Of a DNA stretch of 64,000 nucleotides, positions 34,529 through 43,267 are shown one piece after another. Position numbers and translations under genes: made by a program. The DNA is taken from positions 2,356,001 through 2,420,000 of the forward strand of contig OZ260083.1 of assembly GCA_965284435.1 (NCBI GenBank), written 5' to 3'. Within the stretch, counting starts at the first letter, position 1. Every line of letters starts with the position of its first letter. Source of the stretch: CAIYZT01 sp947461435. Lineage in GTDB: Bacteria > Pseudomonadota > Alphaproteobacteria > Rhodobacterales > Rhodobacteraceae. A model generated the notes under the pieces. That model ran no database searches and was not told the DNA's origin. It was given only the letters and a program-made list of their open reading frames with translations.

Positions 34529-34981
34529 TCATGGCTTTGGGGCTTTGTACATTCCTTGGGCCTTCAATGCGTCCATGACTTCCTTGGGCATGTAGGTTTC
34601 GTCATGCTTGGCCAAAATTTCAGACGCAACAAACACGCCATCCGTCATTTGGCCAAGGCCGATCATGCCCTGCCCTTCTGAAAAAAGGTCCGGCAGAATT
34701 CCTGTAAAACTCACGGGAACCACCTCGGCGCCGTCCGTCACGCGAAATCGCACAGTTTCCCCCTGCCCCCGCTCTATCGAACCGGTTTCAACCAGCCCGC
34801 CCAATCGGAACACTTCGCCAGGCTGCGGCGGATCAGAGACGACTTGTGCAGGGGCGCGGAAGAAATTGATCCCGTCCCGCATCGCATATCCGACCAGGCC
34901 CGTGGTGGCCGCCAGGGCCACGAAGGCCAAGGCAATGATCTGAATTCGCCGCTGCTTTTTCAGTCCACCCAAACCAGCCAT
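34529..34981 (-). CDS. ccmE: cytochrome c maturation heme chaperone CcmE
   Basis: Periplasm-facing heme chaperone of system I. Seen: an N-terminal membrane anchor (RIQIIALAFVALAATTGLVGYAM), a beta-barrel core with FRLGGLVETGSIERG and VSFTGILPDLFSEGQG, and the heme-binding LAKHDETYMP motif with the covalent His. 150 residues. The other ccm genes are not in this window. Confidence 0.94.
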   Translation of the reverse strand: MAGLGGLKKQRRIQIIALAFVALAATTGLVGYAMRDGINFFRAPAQVVSDPPQPGEVFRLGGLVETGSIERGQGETVRFRVTDGAEVVPVSFTGILPDLFSEGQGMIGLGQMTDGVFVASEILAKHDETYMPKEVMDALKAQGMYKAPKP

Positions 34982-34990
34982 GTCGCCTCC

Positions 34991-36019
34991 TTACGGGAAA
35001 ATCGGCGAGAGCATGAGCCCAGCCGTCTCTTCTATCCCCAACATCAAGTTTGCGTTTTGAATGGCCTGCCCCGATGAGCCCTTGGTCAGATTGTCCAAAA
35101 CAGCGATAACCACGGCCCGTCCGGGGATACGGTCACCGATCACACCGATATGGCAGTAGTTGGACCCTGCGATATCCCGTGTCGAGGGGAGTGCGCCAAA
35201 AGGAAGCACCTGAAGAAACGGTTCTGGCGCATAAGCGGTCGCCAATGTCTCGTGAACCAATTTGGCATCGCCCTTTACATAGACCGTGGCCAATATGCCT
35301 CGGTTCATGGGCAGCAGATGCGGGGTGAATTGTATGTGCACAGGCCGCCCGGCAATCTTGGAAAACTCTTGGTCAAATTCGCCAAGGTGCCGATGCTTGC
35401 CGCCTGCAGAATAACTATGGGTCCCGCCAGACAATTCTGCATGCAGCAGATTCTCTTTTAACGACCGTCCCGCGCCAGATACCCCCGCCTTGAGGTCTAG
35501 CACGATGTGATCAAGATCAATTACGCCCGCAGAAATCAACGGCCGCAAAGCGTATTGACCGGCGGCGGCATTGCAACCCGTGCCCGCCACAAGCCTGCCC
35601 GCACGGATCTCGTCTCGGTAGAACTCTGTCAGTCCATAAACCGCCTCGGCCTGTAATTCGAGGGCCGCATGGGGTGCGCCGTACCACTTTTCATAATCCG
35701 CCGGGTCGCAAAGTCGAAAATCGGCAGACAGATCGACGATCTTTAGATCACGAGGGAGTCTGGCGATCACCTCTTGGCTCGTCGCATGGGGCAAAGCACA
35801 AAAGCAAAGATCGACGTGCGAAAAGTCGATCTCATCCACTTTGACAAGTTTGGGAAGATCGAGATGGCGCAGAAAAGGAAACACCTCGGACATGGCCATG
35901 CCAGCTTTTCTGTCGGCTGAAAGGGCCACGATTTTCATATCGCGATGCGAGGCGATCAAGCGCACAAGTTCCGCACCCGTGTATCCAGAGGCTCCAAGAA
36001 TTGCGATGCGTGCTGTCAT
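34991..36019 (-). CDS. argC: N-acetyl-gamma-glutamyl-phosphate reductase
   Basis: Third step of arginine biosynthesis. Seen: GASGYTGAELVRLIASH (NADP-binding), FCALPHATSQEV, and the active-site Cys in AGTGCNAAAGQYALRP. 342 residues. The ATG at 36019 follows GGAGGCATTAC. It is nine bases upstream of ccmE on the same strand. Confidence 0.95.
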   Translation of the reverse strand: MTARIAILGASGYTGAELVRLIASHRDMKIVALSADRKAGMAMSEVFPFLRHLDLPKLVKVDEIDFSHVDLCFCALPHATSQEVIARLPRDLKIVDLSADFRLCDPADYEKWYGAPHAALELQAEAVYGLTEFYRDEIRAGRLVAGTGCNAAAGQYALRPLISAGVIDLDHIVLDLKAGVSGAGRSLKENLLHAELSGGTHSYSAGGKHRHLGEFDQEFSKIAGRPVHIQFTPHLLPMNRGILATVYVKGDAKLVHETLATAYAPEPFLQVLPFGALPSTRDIAGSNYCHIGVIGDRIPGRAVVIAVLDNLTKGSSGQAIQNANLMLGIEETAGLMLSPIFP

Positions 36020-36076
36020 GTAATGCCTCCTGAACGATGCCGCCCTTTTGCGGCAGAACGTTGAACGGTGCAAGCG

Positions 36077-36838
36077 TCAGGGCTTCAATTCTCCGGCACG
36101 GACCGCAAAGGGCAGACGGTTTTGCGGGGGGGGCAAAGGACAAATGGCAAAATCAGTGAATCCGCACGGTGGCGTATGGGCCCTGTTGAAATCCAGAATG
36201 ATCTGGTCGCCACTCGGCTCTGCGATCAAAAAGCGGGATGCGCCATAGGTTTCTTTGCCGGACGTGGCATCGCGGATCACGAACATCGGCTTGCCAGATT
36301 TGACATGCGTTGGCACCAAGTTGACGTCATGACCATCATGGTGAAAGCGCGCGACATGGGTTTGAAGCACTGTTTCGGTTGTGCCCGAAACCATGTCGAC
36401 TTGTAGGGGCATGGGCTGCGCCAGGTTTTCCCACTGTGCCGTGATGACCCATGCAGGGTCAAACGGGTAACTTCGGATCCCTTCAAAGGGCTTTCCGCGC
36501 TGACCCGCTGTCCATCTTGTTCTTAAGGCTGTGACAGAGTTGACCGTGTGAATCTCCAAAAGAAAGGGGGCAGCGCTGGCTCGGGGAGGGTTTTGTCCAT
36601 CCGTTGTAAACGGAATCAGACGGCCGTCTGCGGTTTCGAACGAAAACGTTGGGCCACCGCCCGAAGTCAGCCATCCCAAATGATCCGGCCCACAGCTTAG
36701 CCGCAGTTCACAGTCTTTGGCTGCACCGACCTTGTGTCGGCCGGGTCCAAACTCAACTCGGTCGGTCAAATTCAACCAACCATCTGGGGCCGTCAATGCC
36801 GCAAGACGTTCGGCCTGCCATTGGTGATAAGGGATCAT
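36077..36838 (-). CDS. DUF1684 family protein
   Basis: A 253-residue protein without signal peptide. The C-terminal FNRAHTPPCGFTDFAICPLPPPQNRLPFAVRAGE is the strongly conserved end of DUF1684, whose function is unknown. The ribosome site AGGT lies within a stable hairpin directly before the ATG. It is upstream of argC with about 60 bases between. Confidence 0.85.
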   Translation of the reverse strand: MIPYHQWQAERLAALTAPDGWLNLTDRVEFGPGRHKVGAAKDCELRLSCGPDHLGWLTSGGGPTFSFETADGRLIPFTTDGQNPPRASAAPFLLEIHTVNSVTALRTRWTAGQRGKPFEGIRSYPFDPAWVITAQWENLAQPMPLQVDMVSGTTETVLQTHVARFHHDGHDVNLVPTHVKSGKPMFVIRDATSGKETYGASRFLIAEPSGDQIILDFNRAHTPPCGFTDFAICPLPPPQNRLPFAVRAGELKP

Positions 36839-36844
36839 GATATA

Positions 36845-36881
36845 GACCTAAAACGGGACGTTTGGTGTCCAGTTTTAGGTC
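36845..36881 (-). promoter_or_regulatory. hairpin covering the DUF1684 ribosome-binding site
   Basis: A 10-bp perfect inverted repeat (GACCTAAAAC / GTTTTAGGTC) with a further 4-bp inner stem (GGAC / GTCC) ends six bases before the ATG at 36838. In the minus-strand mRNA the only Shine-Dalgarno-like bases (AGGT) are in the 3' arm. It could also be a dyad operator. Confidence 0.5.
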
Positions 36882-36919
36882 AAGATCCGAACTTCACAAG
36901 GACGAAATCCTTCGTTCAG

Positions 36920-36984
36920 TCCCCGCAAGCCGACACAGAATACTCCCTAAACTTAGAATACCTTTTTGTCAGCGCTCGCGGGGA
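36920..36984. other. structured intergenic element
   Basis: Arms TCCCCGC / GCGGGGA, AGC / GCT and GACA / TGTC pair in order around a loop containing a repeated AGAATAC. There is no T-run, so it is not a standard terminator. It lies between the DUF1684 gene start and the stop of the secreted-protein gene. Confidence 0.3.
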
Positions 36985-36994
36985 AACCTGCGGG

Positions 36995-37486
36995 TTATTC
37001 AGATAGCTTCTGGGCCACCGTATCAGCAAAAGTCGCGATCATCGCTTTGTAATATTCGTTGCTGCTGGCACTCAAGGTCGACAGATCGACGGTTGTAGGC
37101 AAAAATGCCTTGGCTTGATTGATGTCCACCGACAACTCATAACTTCTATAGTTTGAATTGTTATCCATGTCCGTAATGTTCACCGTCCCGACCAAACGCG
37201 TGTCAGCAGACCCGACGATTTCCGTATATGTGTTGGAAAGCTCCACCTCTGAGATGTCGACAGAAAGGGTCATTCCGGTTTCCGCGATGCGGTCCACAAG
37301 ACGGGCCATGAGCGCCGACTGCAGATCATCGCCGATATGGGCATAGCGCGCGGCGGCCGCAGGGTTGGTGATCGCCGTCATGTCGACGGTCACCTCGATC
37401 TTGTCAATTGTGCCATCGGGGCCTGCAAAGGCCGGCGAAACAAGGGTCGTGGTCAGCATCAAAGCTGCAATGGAAAAGCGGGTCAT
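36995..37486 (-). CDS. secreted hypothetical protein
   Basis: A 163-residue protein with a clear Sec signal peptide (SIAALMLTTTLVSPAFA, cleaved before GPDG). The mature part alternates beta-like segments (KIEVTVDMTAI, TRLVGTVNITDMD, YELSVDINQAKAFL) and ends TFADTVAQKLSE. I do not recognise a family. It lies just after murI on the same strand. Confidence 0.7.
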   Translation of the reverse strand: MTRFSIAALMLTTTLVSPAFAGPDGTIDKIEVTVDMTAITNPAAAARYAHIGDDLQSALMARLVDRIAETGMTLSVDISEVELSNTYTEIVGSADTRLVGTVNITDMDNNSNYRSYELSVDINQAKAFLPTTVDLSTLSASSNEYYKAMIATFADTVAQKLSE

Positions 37487-37583
37487 GGGGAACTTTCGAA
37501 TGCCGCTGCCCGGATTGGGCGCGGTGATGACCAACCCTAACTGCTGCGCCCAAAGTTTGTGCTGATGTAAGTCAGTGAACCAA

Positions 37584-38396
37584 TCAGACGGATTCAAAGA
37601 CCACTTGCTTGCGCATGAACTGCGTCGCTTTGGATGACACTGCCTTGGGATCGCCCGTCGTCAAGAACCTTGATTGCGCGCCAGACCCGACAAACTCAGG
37701 GCGCCTTTGTAAGTAGTCTGCCAAGGATTCTGCCACCAGATTGGCCTGAGAATACACTTTGACACCTTCGCCCAAAGCCTCTGAAAAGGCTTTTTCAACC
37801 AACGGATAATGGGTACAGCCAAGGATTGCCGCCTCAGGATCCGGCATGCGCCGCTTCAAAGCTTCAACGTGGCTGCGCACCAGTGCTTCGGCCAAAATCT
37901 CATCGCCTTGTTCGATGGCATCCACCACCCCTGCGCAGGGCTGTGCCTCGACATCAACGCCAATGGCCCGAAATGCCAGTTCCCGCTGGAAGGCCCGCGT
38001 TGCCACCGTTGCCGGCGTGGCAAACAGCGCAACATGCTTGACAGCGACTTCGCGGGGGGGTGAATTGTCACCCCATTGGCGTTCCGTCAAAGCCTCGATC
38101 AAGGGAACGAAAACCCCCAAAACGCGCTTATTTGGGGGGACCCAAGTGGTTTGCATTCGGTGCAACGCGGCCGCTGCCGCCGTATTGCACGCCAAGATGA
38201 CCAGATCACACCCTTCGGCCCAAAGACGCTCTGTCGCGGCGCAGGTAAGCTTGAAAATATCATCCGGTGTGCGCACGCCATAGGGGGCATGGGCATTGTC
38301 CCCAAAATAAACAAAGGGGACATCGGGCAGTCGCTTGACCACAGCGTCAAGCACCGTCAGGCCGCCCAAACCGCTATCAAAAACGCCAACTGCCAT
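37584..38396 (-). CDS. murI: glutamate racemase
   Basis: Makes D-glutamate for peptidoglycan. Seen: GVFDSGLGGLTVL, the two catalytic cysteines in ACNTAAAAAL and LGCTHYPL, and VYFGDNAHAPYG. 270 residues. The ATG at 38396 has AAGGAG ten bases upstream. Confidence 0.95.
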   Translation of the reverse strand: MAVGVFDSGLGGLTVLDAVVKRLPDVPFVYFGDNAHAPYGVRTPDDIFKLTCAATERLWAEGCDLVILACNTAAAAALHRMQTTWVPPNKRVLGVFVPLIEALTERQWGDNSPPREVAVKHVALFATPATVATRAFQRELAFRAIGVDVEAQPCAGVVDAIEQGDEILAEALVRSHVEALKRRMPDPEAAILGCTHYPLVEKAFSEALGEGVKVYSQANLVAESLADYLQRRPEFVGSGAQSRFLTTGDPKAVSSKATQFMRKQVVFESV

Positions 38397-38567
38397 GCCC
38401 GTCAGCTCCTTTTGCATCATCTTTCGCAATCATAAGGGGAAATGGTGCCACAGAAAAGGGCAGGTCAAAATTCCCATCCTTAATGTGACCGGTTTTCATT
38501 TACAGGGATGATTTTGTGCCTACATAGGGCGCAGTGTGTTAGGGTTGTTTTTTCAAGGGTTTCGGGA

Positions 38568-39461
38568 ATGGATTGGGACAAACTTCGAATTTTTCATGCG
38601 GTGGCCGACAAAGGCAGCTTGACCCATGCGGGAGACGTCCTGCATTTGTCGCAATCCGCAGTTAGCCGCCAAATCCGCGCGTTGGAAGAGTCGCTTTCCG
38701 TGACCCTTTTTCACCGTCATGCGCGCGGGCTTATTTTGACCGAACAGGGCGAGTTGTTGTTCGATGCAACACAAGCCATGGTCAAACGACTTGATGCCAC
38801 CGCAGCCCGCATACGTGATTCTGAAGACGAGGTTTTTGGCGAACTTCGGGTCACCACGACAACTGGATTCGGCACCATGTGGCTGGCACCGCGTTTGCCG
38901 GCGTTGTTCAAGAAATATCCGGGTTTGAAAATTGATCTCATGTTGGAAGAGCGGGTACTGGACCTTCCCATGCGCGAGGCAGACGTCGCTATTCGCATGA
39001 AAGAACCCTCGCAGGCTGATTTGATCCGCAAACGACTGATGCAAATTCGTATGCGCCTATACGCAACCCCGGAGTACCTGGCTGCCTCGGGCACACCAAC
39101 CACCATGGCAGAGTTCAATACGCACCGTTTGATCTGCCAGCATGCCGGGGCCGCGCAGGTTGCGGCTGGGGCCAATTTGGCGGCCGAATTGATGAGCCAC
39201 GACATTCCATCAACCCTGACCGTGAACAATTACTTTGGCGTGTTGCAGGGTGTTTTGAATCATCTTGGGATCGGCGTCTTGCCCGATTATATCACAGAGG
39301 ATTTCCCCTTCCTGATACGCGTATTGCCAGACGTGGAAAGCACAGAAGTTCCCGTTTTCTTGGCCTATCCTGAAGAATTGCGCCATTCAAAGCGCGTTGC
39401 GGCCTTTCGTGATTTCGTATCGGATGAAATCATGACCTATCGCAAGCGGCAGCAAGACTAA
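38568..39461 (+). CDS. LysR-family transcriptional regulator
   Basis: A 297-residue regulator with an N-terminal winged helix-turn-helix (WDKLRIFHAVADKGSLTHAGDVLHLSQSAVSRQIRALEE) and a C-terminal effector domain. The ATG at 38568 gives MDWDKLR; a frame from 38508 is non-conserved. It is divergent from murI. Effector unknown. Confidence 0.92.
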   Translation: MDWDKLRIFHAVADKGSLTHAGDVLHLSQSAVSRQIRALEESLSVTLFHRHARGLILTEQGELLFDATQAMVKRLDATAARIRDSEDEVFGELRVTTTTGFGTMWLAPRLPALFKKYPGLKIDLMLEERVLDLPMREADVAIRMKEPSQADLIRKRLMQIRMRLYATPEYLAASGTPTTMAEFNTHRLICQHAGAAQVAAGANLAAELMSHDIPSTLTVNNYFGVLQGVLNHLGIGVLPDYITEDFPFLIRVLPDVESTEVPVFLAYPEELRHSKRVAAFRDFVSDEIMTYRKRQQD

Positions 39462-39463
39462 GT

Positions 39464-39486
39464 CGCTATGCAGTTTTTGCATAGCG
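39464..39486 (+). repeat. inverted repeat after lysR
   Basis: A 9-bp perfect dyad CGCTATGCA / TGCATAGCG with loop GTTTT starts three bases after the lysR stop. No T-run follows, so it may be an operator or an mRNA 3' end structure rather than a terminator. Confidence 0.45.
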
Positions 39487-39549
39487 GCAATGCTGCATTG
39501 AGGGACCTGCCTCCATTGAGATTTGTTCTTAAATTGCCTAAATCATCAT

Positions 39550-39629
39550 CATGATGGTGATCGAGCGATCTCTTGCCATCATACCTCCCTGTTGGACTTG
39601 GCCGAGCGTAAGCTCGGCCTTTTTTTTTT
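39550..39629 (+). ncRNA. candidate small RNA between lysR and purL
   Basis: A promoter-like TTGAGA-17-TAAATC (39516-39544) precedes about 80 bases with a hairpin (ATCATCATCA / TGATGGTGAT, overlapping the predicted start), an unpaired ACCTCCC that is complementary to Shine-Dalgarno sequences, and a very strong terminator. No ORF is present. The alternative is a long lysR 3' UTR. Confidence 0.4.
39600..39629 (+). terminator. rho-independent terminator
   Basis: Stem GGCCGAGC / GCTCGGCC with a GTAA tetraloop followed by ten T. It lies 138 bases after the lysR stop, so it more likely ends a separate short RNA. Confidence 0.92.
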
Positions 39630-39781
39630 AACCACGCGCTGCCTCGGCGGACTATGACCAAAATTGTCAATCAAGCGATCCGTTGCGCCCGTATCTTAAG
39701 GGATGGGTGAAGCTTTGCCCTTCCCCTTCACAGTCAATTCGCTTAATGCGCGCGGCAGGCGAACATCATGGGGAAGCGATC

Positions 39782-41941
39782 ATGTCCGAACCTGCAATCA
39801 CTGCTGATCTGGTCGCAAAGCACGGGATGAAACCCGATGAATACGCGCGCTTGCTCGACATCATCGGACGCGAGCCGACTTTTACCGAACTTGGCATATT
39901 CTCCGCCATGTGGAACGAACATTGTTCCTATAAATCTTCGAAGAAGTGGCTTCGCACACTCCCCACCACGGGCCCGCAGGTCATTTGTGGACCGGGTGAG
40001 AATGCGGGTGTCGTCGACATCGGAGATGGCCAGGCGGTAATTTTCAAGATGGAAAGCCATAACCACCCGTCTTACATTGAACCCTATCAAGGCGCCGCAA
40101 CCGGAGTAGGAGGCATCCTTCGGGACGTCTTCACCATGGGTGCGCGGCCAATAGCAGCGATGAACTCCCTTTCCTTCGGCATCCCGTCACATCCCAAAAC
40201 GGCGCATCTTGTAAAGGGCGTGGTGGAAGGAGTCGGCGGCTACGGCAATGCTTTTGGCGTGCCAACCGTGGGCGGAGAGGTGCGGTTTCACAAATCCTAC
40301 AACGGCAACTGTCTGGTGAATGCCTTTGCGGCCGGACTCGCAGATTCTGACAAGATTTTCTATTCGATCGCTTCAGGCGTGGGTATGCCCGTGGTCTATC
40401 TTGGCGCGAAGACGGGCCGGGACGGCGTGGGCGGGGCGACAATGGCCAGCGCCGAGTTTGACGAAACGATCGAAGAAAAACGCCCAACGGTGCAAGTCGG
40501 TGACCCGTTCACGGAAAAGCGCCTTCTGGAGGCATGTCTGGAATTGATGGCATCGGGTGCGGTGATATCGATTCAAGATATGGGCGCGGCCGGTCTGACC
40601 TGTTCGGCGGTGGAGATGGGCGACAAAGGTGGTTTGGGGATCAAGCTGCAATTGAACGATGTGCCGCAGCGGGAAACCAACATGACCGCTTACGAAATGA
40701 TGCTGTCAGAATCCCAGGAACGGATGCTGATGGTCTTGAATCCTGAACTGGAATCAGTGGCGCGGGAAATATTCATGAAATGGGATCTGGATTTCGCCAT
40801 TATCGGCGAAACCATTGCCGAAGACCGTTTCTTGATCCTGCATGGCAACGACATCAAGGCCGATTTGCCGCTATCTAAACTGTCGTCCTCTGCACCCGAA
40901 TATGACAGGCCGTGGACAGAAACGCCTGTTGCCCCTCCCTTGGGTGATATACCGGGAATTTCGCCCATAGCAGGTCTAAAGTCTTTGATTGGATCGCCCA
41001 ATTATGCCCACAAAGCGTGGGTATGGGAACAATACGATGCACAGGTCGGCGCCGATACAGCTGTGACTCCGGGCAGATCTGCGGGTGTCGTACGCGTGCA
41101 TGGAACGACAAAGGCCCTTGCCTTCACCTCGGATGTGACCCCGCGCTATGTCAGGGCGAACCCCTTTGAAGGGGGCAAGCAGGCCGTTGCCGAATCTTAT
41201 CGTAATTTGGTAAGTATGGGCGCCAAGCCATTGGCAACTACAGACAATCTTAATTTCGGAAATCCTGAAAAACCAGAAATCATGGGTCAGCTTGTGGGTG
41301 CCCTTAAAGGCATCGGCGCGGCCGTTTTGGCGTTGGACATGCCCATCGTTTCGGGCAACGTCAGCCTTTACAACGAAACAGACGGCACGCCGATCTTGCC
41401 GACACCAACCATCGGCGCGGTGGGATTGCTGACCCATATCGATGATCTGATCGCCGGTCATCCGGCATCTGGGGATATCGCCCTGATGATTGGAGCGTGC
41501 CACGGACACCTTGGGCAATCGGCCCTTCTGGCCGAAGCCTTCGGCATTGAAGCAGGTGACGCCCCTTCGGTGGATCTGCTGGCAGAGAAAGTTGCGGGTG
41601 AGTTTATTCTGTCCAATCGCAAATCGATCAAAGCCTGCACGGATCTGTCCGACGGAGGTTTGGCGCTGTCCGCCTTCGAAATGGCTGAGGCGGCGGGCAT
41701 GGGAGTATCGCTGCTGTCTAACGACATTGGCCAACTGTTCGGTGAAGATCAGGCGCGCTATCTGGTGGCAGCCGACAGCGCAGGGGCAACCATGCTGGAG
41801 TTGGCTGCGCGGGCCGCGGGGGTCCCGATCGCGCGGGTTGGTCATTTCGGCGGTGAGTTTGTGACAATCGGGGCCGACGCGGCCCCCCTTGCCGAACTGT
41901 CGTCCTTGTACCGAAACACCTTCGCTCGGGCCATTGCATGA
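39782..41941 (+). CDS. purL: phosphoribosylformylglycinamidine synthase subunit PurL
   Basis: ATP-dependent subunit of FGAM synthase in purine synthesis (works with PurS and PurQ). Seen: TFTELGIFSAMWNEHCSYKSSK, ENAGVVDIGDG, KMESHNHPSYIEPYQGAATGVGGILRD and the second AIR-synthase domain with GNVSLYNET. 719 residues, the small PurL class. The ATG at 39782 (MSEPAIT) follows GGGGAAGC; the frame from 39683 is longer than the family. Confidence 0.95.
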   Translation: MSEPAITADLVAKHGMKPDEYARLLDIIGREPTFTELGIFSAMWNEHCSYKSSKKWLRTLPTTGPQVICGPGENAGVVDIGDGQAVIFKMESHNHPSYIEPYQGAATGVGGILRDVFTMGARPIAAMNSLSFGIPSHPKTAHLVKGVVEGVGGYGNAFGVPTVGGEVRFHKSYNGNCLVNAFAAGLADSDKIFYSIASGVGMPVVYLGAKTGRDGVGGATMASAEFDETIEEKRPTVQVGDPFTEKRLLEACLELMASGAVISIQDMGAAGLTCSAVEMGDKGGLGIKLQLNDVPQRETNMTAYEMMLSESQERMLMVLNPELESVAREIFMKWDLDFAIIGETIAEDRFLILHGNDIKADLPLSKLSSSAPEYDRPWTETPVAPPLGDIPGISPIAGLKSLIGSPNYAHKAWVWEQYDAQVGADTAVTPGRSAGVVRVHGTTKALAFTSDVTPRYVRANPFEGGKQAVAESYRNLVSMGAKPLATTDNLNFGNPEKPEIMGQLVGALKGIGAAVLALDMPIVSGNVSLYNETDGTPILPTPTIGAVGLLTHIDDLIAGHPASGDIALMIGACHGHLGQSALLAEAFGIEAGDAPSVDLLAEKVAGEFILSNRKSIKACTDLSDGGLALSAFEMAEAAGMGVSLLSNDIGQLFGEDQARYLVAADSAGATMLELAARAAGVPIARVGHFGGEFVTIGADAAPLAELSSLYRNTFARAIA

Positions 41942-42438
41942 CCCTGCGCCGCGCCGCAACGGCCGATTTTGCATTCATCCGATCTTTGACGTCAAATCCG
42001 GCCTATGCCCCCTTCATAGGCGATGATGATGAGGCTCAACTGTCGCTCTGGTCGACATCGCAAACAGAGCGGATCTTGATTTGGGAGTTGAACGAGAAGC
42101 CAGCAGGCTTTGCCATATTCCGAGAGATTGGAAATCCTTCGGGCCGGGTTGAACTTTTTCGGCTCGCCTTGGGCCAAACTGATCGGGGCCAAGGCGCAAG
42201 TTTTGTTGCCGCCCTTATCGACTATGGCTTTGGTCCCTTGAACGCGTCGGGGATCTGGTTGGATGCGTCATCCGAAAATGCGCGCGCCCATCAAGTCTAT
42301 TTGCGGGCAGGCTTCGTTCAAGAGGGCCGCCTTCGGGCCCATTGGTACCGCCCCATTTTGGGCCGCAGCGTAGATCTTGTGCTTTACGGCATGCAGCGCG
42401 AGGAATGGCAGCGCCGCGTCGAACCGCATCGGCCCTGA
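41938..42438 (+). CDS. GNAT-family N-acetyltransferase
   Basis: A 166-residue acetyltransferase. Seen: the acetyl-CoA loop as TDRGQGASFVAALIDYGF and DASSENARAHQVYLRAGFVQEGRLR, typical of RimJ/RimL-like enzymes. The start overlaps the purL stop (ATGA). Substrate unknown. Confidence 0.88.
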   Translation: MTLRRAATADFAFIRSLTSNPAYAPFIGDDDEAQLSLWSTSQTERILIWELNEKPAGFAIFREIGNPSGRVELFRLALGQTDRGQGASFVAALIDYGFGPLNASGIWLDASSENARAHQVYLRAGFVQEGRLRAHWYRPILGRSVDLVLYGMQREEWQRRVEPHRP

Positions 42439-42499
42439 ACGCTCTTGCGGCGATTGTCCACCAACCTTACATTTGCCCGAAGACAGACAGGAGACGGAC

Positions 42500-42736
42500 A
42501 TGACCATAGACGCCCGTGAAATCGAATCCCTGATCCGCGCCGCCTTCCCTGATGCGCAGATTTCGGTCCAAGGCGACGATGGATCACATTTTGCGGCAGA
42601 GGTCATTGACGCCTCTTTTAAAGGAATGAACCGTGTTCAACAACAACGCGCCGTCTATGCCAGTCTGAAAGGTAAAATGGATGGGCCAAATGGCGCGCTG
42701 CATGCGTTGGCGTTAACCACAAAGGCCATGGAATAA
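42500..42736 (+). CDS. bolA: BolA-family protein
   Basis: A 78-residue BolA-like protein that forms Fe-S-bridged complexes with monothiol glutaredoxins. Seen: IESLIRAAFPDAQISVQGDDGSHF and RVQQQRAVYASLKGKM. The ATG at 42500 follows GGAGACGGAC. It sits next to grxD, its usual partner. Confidence 0.93.
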   Translation: MTIDAREIESLIRAAFPDAQISVQGDDGSHFAAEVIDASFKGMNRVQQQRAVYASLKGKMDGPNGALHALALTTKAME

Positions 42737-42746
42737 GGATGAAGAG

Positions 42747-43106
42747 ATGACCGCGCTGGACCAAATTAAAGAAACTGTGACCAAGAACGACGTAGTTTTG
42801 TTCATGAAGGGCACCAAAATGATGCCTCAGTGTGGATTTTCGTCAAAGGTGGCGGGAATTCTGAACTACCTCGGGGTGGATTACACGGATGTGAACGTCT
42901 TGGCAGATGCCGACGTGCGCCAAGGCATCAAAGATTTTTCCGACTGGCCGACAATCCCTCAACTCTACATCAAGGGAGAGTTTGTTGGAGGCTGCGACAT
43001 CGCCATTGAAATGACGCTTTCGGGAGAGCTTGATACCCTGCTGGAAACAAGTGGCGTCAAGTTTGACAAAGAGGCTGCGAACAAGATTCGCGAAGCCAAT
43101 ACGTAA
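42747..43106 (+). CDS. grxD: monothiol glutaredoxin Grx4
   Basis: CGFS-type glutaredoxin for Fe-S cluster transfer. Seen: FMKGTKMMPQCGFSSKVAGIL and WPTIPQLYIKGEFVGGCDI. 119 residues. Ten bases after bolA; the pair probably forms a cluster-carrier complex. Confidence 0.96.
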   Translation: MTALDQIKETVTKNDVVLFMKGTKMMPQCGFSSKVAGILNYLGVDYTDVNVLADADVRQGIKDFSDWPTIPQLYIKGEFVGGCDIAIEMTLSGELDTLLETSGVKFDKEAANKIREANT

Positions 43107-43111
43107 GCTCG

Positions 43112-43262
43112 GGCTGACGAAGCCGCCGTCTAAAGTCAAACAGCGGCGGCCTATCACAGCGTTGAAGGGTGCACTATCCTCCTGAAGGACCGGATGTACG
43201 CTTTGGGGAAACCCTCTTCTCAATCGTCGAAAACCAAAAGAGAAGCGTAAATGTCCCGGTTA
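43112..43262 (-). ncRNA. ssrS: candidate 6S RNA downstream of zapA
   Basis: The spacer after zapA on its strand folds into an extended interrupted stem (arms ACCGG / CCGGT and TACGCTT / AAGCGTA around a purine/pyrimidine bubble) followed by a conserved-looking ACGCTGTGATAGGCCGCCGC. In many proteobacteria 6S RNA lies directly after zapA. The match is from position and partial pattern only; the ends are approximate, and no closing terminal stem could be shown. Confidence 0.45.
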
Positions 43263-43267
43263 TCTGG

